10,739 nt of DNA, taken from positions 1 through 10,739 of the forward strand of contig DATBDZ010000311.1 of assembly GCA_036276235.1 (NCBI GenBank). Reading direction: 5' to 3'. This document shows, in pieces, positions 6,859-10,739 of the stretch. The notes under the pieces were generated by a model. The model was given only the letters and a program-made list of their open reading frames with translations, did not search any database and was not told the origin of the DNA. The DNA is from JANWHF01 sp036276235. Lineage in GTDB: Bacteria > Planctomycetota > Phycisphaerae > Tepidisphaerales > Tepidisphaeraceae. Positions within the stretch are counted from its first letter, which is position 1, and each line of letters starts with the position of its first letter. The position numbers and the translations under genes are program-made.

Positions 6859-7077
6859 TGAGTTCGAATCCTTCCGCTCCGCGGACAGGCAGATCGCGCC
6901 CGCGGCGCAAACGCTGCGCAAGGGCCGCTTGTTATGTCATTTCGGCAATTAATGCCCCATCCGATGAGAGATTATCGGAACCAACCGGGCGGTACGGGAT
7001 TTGCAATCCTACAATCGGGTTGGAACGCCGGCGCCGAAGGATTGGCCATTTGTGCAGCGTTGGGAAAGGAAAGTTTT
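6859..7077. promoter_or_regulatory. Divergent intergenic region between motA and the plus-strand gene
   Basis: These 219 bases must hold the motA promoter (minus strand) and probably one for the plus-strand gene. CCGAT at 6961-6965 pairs with ATCGG at 6974-6978. No promoter is clear enough to call. Confidence 0.3.
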
Positions 7078-7317
7078 ATGTTGGATCCGGAGAAGAGTCG
7101 CAACCGTTCGGAAGCAACTGAAGACCATTCCGTTTGTGGATTACTTCGAGCAATGTTCCTCGAAACGCTGTTGGTCTTTCTCGCAGGATTACTGATCCTT
7201 GGCCTGGCTTGGGAAGCCGGATTCTTCTGGGCGGGATTGATCGTCGCGCTGGTGATTTGGCTCACCGTTTCGCCGGCAATTGATTTTGCAACATATCGCC
7301 ATTGGCGGCGGGGATAA
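7078..7317 (+). CDS. Small membrane protein with two predicted helices (unknown function)
   Basis: I do not recognise a family. The 79-residue reading frame starts at an ATG preceded by AAAGGAAA about five bases upstream. Residues 1-25 are charged and polar (MLDPEKSRNRSEATED...), followed by two hydrophobic segments, about 26-44 (FLETLLVFLAGLLILGLAW) and about 48-66 (GFFWAGLIVALVIWLTVSP), and a basic tail ending YRHWRRG. This fits a two-helix hairpin in the inner membrane with both ends in the cytoplasm. The frame is open from 6934, but the upstream part is not hydrophobic and the earlier ATG lacks a ribosome site. It is the only plausible plus-strand gene, divergent from motA. A stop follows at 7315-7317, then a palindrome 38 bases later. 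Confidence 0.5.
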   Translation: MLDPEKSRNRSEATEDHSVCGLLRAMFLETLLVFLAGLLILGLAWEAGFFWAGLIVALVIWLTVSPAIDFATYRHWRRG

Positions 7318-7355
7318 TGGGCGATTTGCTGCCGCTACGTGGACTGCTAAAGCAA

Positions 7356-7433
7356 CGTCATCCTGAGGTACTCCGAAGCATCTGGCCGATTCGCAAGATC
7401 CAGCCAGATGCTTCGGAGTACCTCAGCATGACG
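7356..7433. repeat. 31-base inverted repeat 3' of ribBA
   Basis: The arms at 7356-7386 and 7403-7433 are complementary with a single mismatch around a 16-base loop. The arm begins CGTCATCCTGAGGTACTCCG, a sequence resembling the GTCATCCTGAG-type dispersed intergenic repeats I recall from several environmental phyla. It sits between the convergent ends of the plus-strand small gene and ribBA, so it could act as a terminator for both, although no strong T-run flanks it. Confidence 0.8.
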
Positions 7434-7458
7434 CTTCCTTTAACTGGGGAAGTTTTTC

Positions 7459-8688
7459 TTACAGCCGATGCCCAAGCTTCTCGCGCTTGGTTTCCAGGTA
7501 ATGCCGATTGTGCGGCCCGGCGTCGCTTCTGACGGGGATTTCTTCGACGATTTGCAGGCCATACCCGTCGATGCCGTAGATCTTTTTGGGGTTGTTGGTC
7601 ATGAGGCGAATCTTGCGCACTCCAAGGTCACGGAGGATTTGGCTGCCTATTCCGTAATCGCGCTTATCGACCGGCAGGCCGAGCCGAACGTTGGCTTCGA
7701 CGGTATCCAAACCTTTTTCCTGGAGCGCGTAGGCGTGGAGTTTGTTGGCCAGGCCGATGCCGCGCCCTTCCTGGCGGAGGTAGAGCAAGACGCCTCTGCC
7801 TTCCTGCTCGATGCGCTGCAGGGCGGCATCAAGCTGCCAGCCGCAATCGCATCGCCCCGAGCCAAACACATCGCCGGTCAGGCATTCGCTGTGAACGCGG
7901 ACGAGAACTGGCTCGGTCTGTTCCGGCACGGTTCCATCTGGACCCATCTCTCCGACGCCGCCCTTGCACAGCGCCAGGTGCGGCTGCGCATCGACGCAAC
8001 TCGTAAACGCGTGCAATCGAAAATCGCCCCAGCGCGTGGGGAGTTCGACGCTCTCGATCCGCTTGACGAACTGCTCACGCTTCAATCGATAGCTGATCAA
8101 GTCAGCGATCGTGCACATCTTTAAGCCATGCCGCGCGCAGAACTCTTCAAGCTCGGGCTTGCGTGCCATTTCCCCATCCGGCCGCATAATTTCGCAAATG
8201 ACGGCGGCAGATTTCAAGCCCGCCAGCCGCGCCAGATCAAGGCTGCCTTCGGTCTGCCCCGCGCGCACAAGGACGCCGCCGTCTCGCGCGCGAAGAGGAT
8301 TGACATGCCCCGGCCGCAACAAATCCTGAGGCTGGGCATCGTCGGCGATCGCCACCGCGATCGTCTTGGCGCGATCGCTCGCGCTCACGCCGGTTGTCAC
8401 GCCGAATTTCGGATGGGCATCGATGGAAACGGTGAAGGCGGTCCCGAGCTGCGCGGTGTTGTGCTGCGTTTGGCTATGAAGATGCAGGCGATCGCATACT
8501 TCCCCGGTCAGCGCCAGGCAAATCAACCCGCGCGCGTGCGTGACCATGAAATTCACCGCCTCCGGCGTCACATGCTGGGCGGCGTAGACGATATCCCCCT
8601 CATTCTCGCGATCCTCATCGTCCACAAGCACAATAGGCTTGCCCGCCTTGATCTCTTCGAGAACTTCGGGAATGGGGGAAAGAGGCAT
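7459..8688 (-). CDS. ribBA: RibBA: DHBP synthase / GTP cyclohydrolase II (riboflavin synthesis)
   Basis: Bifunctional 409-residue cytoplasmic enzyme making both riboflavin precursors. The N-terminal DHBP synthase domain (1-205) shows DDEDRENEGD (23-32), TTGVSASDRA (98-107), RPGHVNPLRAR (125-135) and VICEIM (E166). At the position of the second metal ligand (His153 in E. coli RibB, motif GHTE) it has Gln145 (GQTEGSLDLA). The C-terminal GTP cyclohydrolase II domain (206-409) has the zinc cysteines C269, C280 and C282 (ECLTGDVFGSGRCDCG), YLRQEGRGIGL (303-313), D341 and R343 corresponding to the catalytic Asp126/Arg128 of E. coli RibA, and LMTNNPKKI (362-370). GGAG five bases before the ATG supports the start. 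It follows the DUF2156-GNAT gene by 96 bases, mostly hairpin. The leader has no FMN riboswitch. Confidence 0.95.
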   Translation of the reverse strand: MPLSPIPEVLEEIKAGKPIVLVDDEDRENEGDIVYAAQHVTPEAVNFMVTHARGLICLALTGEVCDRLHLHSQTQHNTAQLGTAFTVSIDAHPKFGVTTGVSASDRAKTIAVAIADDAQPQDLLRPGHVNPLRARDGGVLVRAGQTEGSLDLARLAGLKSAAVICEIMRPDGEMARKPELEEFCARHGLKMCTIADLISYRLKREQFVKRIESVELPTRWGDFRLHAFTSCVDAQPHLALCKGGVGEMGPDGTVPEQTEPVLVRVHSECLTGDVFGSGRCDCGWQLDAALQRIEQEGRGVLLYLRQEGRGIGLANKLHAYALQEKGLDTVEANVRLGLPVDKRDYGIGSQILRDLGVRKIRLMTNNPKKIYGIDGYGLQIVEEIPVRSDAGPHNRHYLETKREKLGHRL

Positions 8689-8701
8689 GTGGACTCCAGA
8701 A

Positions 8702-8769
8702 AAGTGATGACTGAAGAGTGAAGCATGATGAAAGGCGGGCCATCAGGCTTCACTCTTCATTCTTCACTC
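8702..8769. repeat. Palindromic array of 7-base units before ribBA
   Basis: GAGTGAAGCATGATG (8716-8730) pairs with CATCAGGCTTCACTC (8741-8755) with one mismatch around a ten-base loop. Pairing continues outward with a few mismatches to 8702 and 8769. Both arms are runs of a 7-base unit close to GAGTGAA. It occupies most of the gap between the DUF2156-GNAT stop and the ribBA ribosome site (8694-8697). Confidence 0.75.
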
Positions 8770-8784
8770 ATCTGATTCTATTCC

Positions 8785-10320
8785 TCAAGCCACCCCTTTG
8801 AACAGATGGGCCTCCCGCGCCGCCTCGTGCATCATGTGAATGCCGTGATGACCCGGGCTGTAATAGTCTGGAAGGGTGCCGATCACCTTAAACCCCGCGT
8901 CTTCGTAAAGACCGGCGGCGGCGTCATTTCCTTGCTCAACCTCGAGGTACACGCGCTGTACGCCGCGATGATGAAGCTGATCGAGGAGGGCTTGCAGGAC
9001 CTTTCGGCCGATCTTGCGGCCGCGGAATTCGGGGCGCACGACCAGGCTGTAAATGCGCCCGGTGCGTCCGGATTTCTGATGCCGGACCAAAGCAATTCCG
9101 TCGCCGACGATCTGGCCATTCAGTTCGGCCACCAGAAAGATTGCGCTCTGCCGACGGCAGAGATAATTCATCTGTCGCTTGCTGATGGCATGGTGAGTGA
9201 AGGTGGCGCGCTCCAGATGCAGCGCGGCTTCCAGATCTTGCTTCTTCGCGGAGCGGATAATGAGCGGCGTCTCTACGGCCGAGTCGATCACGGGGCTGGG
9301 GATCGAAGATTGTTCCAAAGCGGGAGCAGTTTGGAATCCCGTCGGGCTGATGATCGCAGCCTGGCGGCGCAGCACAAACTTCTGCAACATCTTCACCGGC
9401 CGATAGCTTTGCTTGGTCCAGGCGAGCGTCTCCAAACCCCAATCATCACCCACGTTCACCAGCGGCAGGTGCGACCAGTTGAGCCGGCAGAACTCGCTGA
9501 AGATGAACTGCGCCAATCCTTTGATCGAAAGATCCGTCTTCTCGATCGTGATGCTGCTTTGATCCACCCCTAGCTGCTCGCCGAAGGTGAAGGCGCGCAG
9601 CGCGAAATCGCTGGCCGCGGCCTGCGGGTCCTTCACATAGACGGCCATCCCGCGCAATCCGAGCGCCGCCGCTGACTCCAGGCATAGTTCCGTGGCGATC
9701 GATTCCTTCGATCGCTTGATCGAGCTGGAATTCGGCTCCTCCAGATGCTTGGCGTCCTGATTGATCTTCCACGTATCCAACAAAGCCATGCAGGCTTCGC
9801 GATGGCGCGATGCCTCGTACGGCTCGACGCGATATTCGTAATTCCGCATGAAGCGATTCTTCGCCTGCCGCTTGCTGGCCAAATCGCCGCCGGCCAGGTC
9901 GATCATGCGGGCGACGTCGTAAACGTAGTCGGCGCCCATCGGGCGAATATCGAAAGGGGTGGCATCAAACCGCGCGAGCAATTCTTCGCTGACATATTCA
10001 ACGCGCGTGCGATGTTCGACGCCATGCGTGGCGTTGAACTCGGTCATCAGGTCATAGGCGCTGTTGAGGGCCCGATCGCCGGCGGTGTCGCCGATAGGGG
10101 GCATCAGGAGGGTGAGATCGCCGGTGCCGTTGGCGAAGACGCACAGGTGGGAATCGATGATCTTCCAGAGAATGCGCAGGCTGTTGCGCCACGTGAACAA
10201 TTGCGAAAACGTGTAGTCGGACAGCGGATGGGAAAGCGAAGCGAAGAACGGATTGAGGACGGCCTGATCGGCCATCTCCACCGGCCGCAGGCCCCAACCC
10301 AAGTACGGGTTTTCGTCCAT
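8785..10320 (-). CDS. DUF2156 (MprF C-terminal-like) domain fused to a GNAT acetyltransferase
   Basis: A 511-residue soluble fusion. Residues about 10-318 match the DUF2156 / phosphatidylglycerol lysyltransferase C-terminal fold (PF09924), itself a pair of GNAT-like halves: LSDYTFSQLFTWRNSLRI (33-50), YVYDVARMIDLAGGDLASKR (132-151), KNRFMRNYEY (154-163) and VNVGDDWGLETLAWTKQSYR (288-307) are characteristic. After a linker (319-351) comes a complete GNAT domain (about 352-500) with the acetyl-CoA loop VVRPEFRGRKIG (427-438) and NDAAAGLYEDAGF (465-477). MprF proteins move amino acids from tRNA to lipid, but here there are no membrane helices, so substrate and acceptor are unknown. I chose the ATG at 10320 because the family starts close to it; AGGAGG is 14 bases upstream, which is long. 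The frame is open to a TTG at 10458, with another ATG at 10413, and neither has a ribosome site. Confidence 0.82.
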   Translation of the reverse strand: MDENPYLGWGLRPVEMADQAVLNPFFASLSHPLSDYTFSQLFTWRNSLRILWKIIDSHLCVFANGTGDLTLLMPPIGDTAGDRALNSAYDLMTEFNATHGVEHRTRVEYVSEELLARFDATPFDIRPMGADYVYDVARMIDLAGGDLASKRQAKNRFMRNYEYRVEPYEASRHREACMALLDTWKINQDAKHLEEPNSSSIKRSKESIATELCLESAAALGLRGMAVYVKDPQAAASDFALRAFTFGEQLGVDQSSITIEKTDLSIKGLAQFIFSEFCRLNWSHLPLVNVGDDWGLETLAWTKQSYRPVKMLQKFVLRRQAAIISPTGFQTAPALEQSSIPSPVIDSAVETPLIIRSAKKQDLEAALHLERATFTHHAISKRQMNYLCRRQSAIFLVAELNGQIVGDGIALVRHQKSGRTGRIYSLVVRPEFRGRKIGRKVLQALLDQLHHRGVQRVYLEVEQGNDAAAGLYEDAGFKVIGTLPDYYSPGHHGIHMMHEAAREAHLFKGVA

Positions 10321-10500
10321 AAAAGTGACGGTTTCCTCCTGCCAAACGCCCGTAGGCAAACGTCGTTCCGCTTGCCCGACTCGAGGCCTCAAGGCCGCGA
10401 GCCCTAACTCCATCCCGTGCCGGCGTTTTACGCTCGCGGCAAGTCCATTCAGACCCAATGCCGCTGCTTTGCAAGTATATCGGTCGCAAATTTGGTTAGA
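10321..10500. other. Leader region of the DUF2156-GNAT gene
   Basis: These 180 bases hold AGGAGG at 10335-10340 (minus strand) and a small hairpin: CTCG-A-GGCC (10380-10388), loop TCAA, then GGCC-G-CGAG (10393-10401). No gene or convincing promoter is visible. Confidence 0.4.
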
Positions 10501-10739
10501 TTAAAAAACGGGGCTTGCGCCAGCCAATCCTCCGTCGGCGGGGTATCGGACGAAGAGCACCGCCGACCCGGATCGGGCCATCTGATGCCATCGCGGCGAC
10601 TGCCGAACCGCTTCCAAAAGACGGTCGTGATACGCCTCATCCAATAGCAAGGAATCGATGTGATCGCGGCCAAGGATCGACTCCCAATCCCGCTGAGCCG
10701 ACGATATGGCGCAGTAATCCCGCCAAACTGAATCCGGAT
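10501..10739 (-). CDS. C-terminal end of a probable membrane glycosyltransferase (cut by window edge)
   Basis: The last 79 codons of a gene entering from the right edge, ending in TAA at 10501-10503. The frame has no stop up to the edge. The visible pattern WESILGRDHIDSLLLD, then a short helix (YHDRLLEAVRQSPRW) and SGSAVLFVRYP, matches the soluble tail common at the C-terminus of dolichyl-phosphate-mannose-type (GT39/GT83-like) polytopic glycosyltransferases. There, a Rossmann-like strand (vD.lLl), a helix, and a W...(d)..avvF.R hairpin close the protein. This is recognition by pattern only: no membrane helix or catalytic motif lies in the window, and an O-antigen ligase-like protein is an alternative. 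It lies 180 bases before the DUF2156-GNAT gene on the same strand. Confidence 0.6.
   Translation of the reverse strand, partial: PDSVWRDYCAISSAQRDWESILGRDHIDSLLLDEAYHDRLLEAVRQSPRWHQMARSGSAVLFVRYPADGGLAGASPVF

Noticed and set aside
6041..6910. 289-codon minus-strand frame overlapping motA
   Set aside because: Arg-rich shadow in another frame of motA. The motA frame has clear helices and family motifs.
6945..6959. Sigma-54-like GG-N10-GC (minus strand) upstream of motA
   Set aside because: Spacing is correct but several conserved positions differ, and GG-N10-GC is common by chance in GC-rich DNA.
6971..6979. Flagellar sigma-28-like -10 (CCGATAA on the minus strand) upstream of motA
   Set aside because: The -10-like match is good, but no TAAA-type -35 lies at the required distance.
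7302..7532. 76-codon plus-strand frame
   Set aside because: It runs through the 31-base palindrome and into the antisense of ribBA, with no ribosome site.
8689..8784. FMN riboswitch ahead of ribBA
   Set aside because: The gap is only 96 bases and is mostly the 7-base-unit hairpin; none of the conserved RFN-element segments is present.
10474..10479. TATACT as a -10 hexamer for the DUF2156-GNAT gene
   Set aside because: No acceptable -35 hexamer 16-18 bases upstream.

Overview
The window reads as a piece of chromosome from a moderately GC-rich, flagellated bacterium with a Gram-negative-type envelope. Support comes from a PomA/PomB-like stator pair, Shine-Dalgarno (SD)-led genes, and cell-surface sugar genes. 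No ribosomal RNA or clade-specific marker is present. The style (Cys-rich MotB leader, eukaryotic-type UDP-galactopyranose mutase, RibBA with a Gln variant, many palindromic intergenic repeats) would fit an environmental lineage such as Planctomycetota, but that is a low-confidence guess. No mobile-element genes, tRNA, rRNA or CRISPR array were seen.

Almost everything is on the minus strand, so genes are transcribed from high to low coordinates. At the right edge is the C-terminal end of a protein resembling the soluble tail of a membrane glycosyltransferase (10501-10739). Then come a DUF2156 (MprF C-terminal-like) plus GNAT fusion (8785-10320) and the riboflavin enzyme RibBA (7459-8688). A small two-helix membrane protein lies on the plus strand (7078-7317), divergent from motA. 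The motA-motB pair (6079-6858 and 5167-5964) is followed by a terminator-like hairpin. After a 372-base non-coding stretch comes a sugar operon: a 62-residue orphan protein (4606-4794), a 921-residue glycoside hydrolase-glycosyltransferase fusion (1687-4452), and a eukaryotic-type UDP-galactopyranose mutase (138-1655).

The sugar operon is the most distinctive part. The mutase would supply UDP-galactofuranose, and the neighbouring two-domain enzyme, which has no signal peptide, carries both a GH1-like barrel with its two catalytic Glu and a GT-B glycosyltransferase. This suggests a galactofuranose-containing surface glycan or glycolipid, but donor, acceptor and product cannot be read from the sequence.

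The second distinctive feature is the intergenic DNA. Three intergenic or flanking stretches hold long hairpins whose arms are short tandem units of 7 or 8 bases facing each other (10-85, 5978-6076, 8702-8769). Two more hold different palindromes (5093-5155, 7356-7433). In two cases the hairpin fills the gap between co-directional genes, just ahead of the downstream start.
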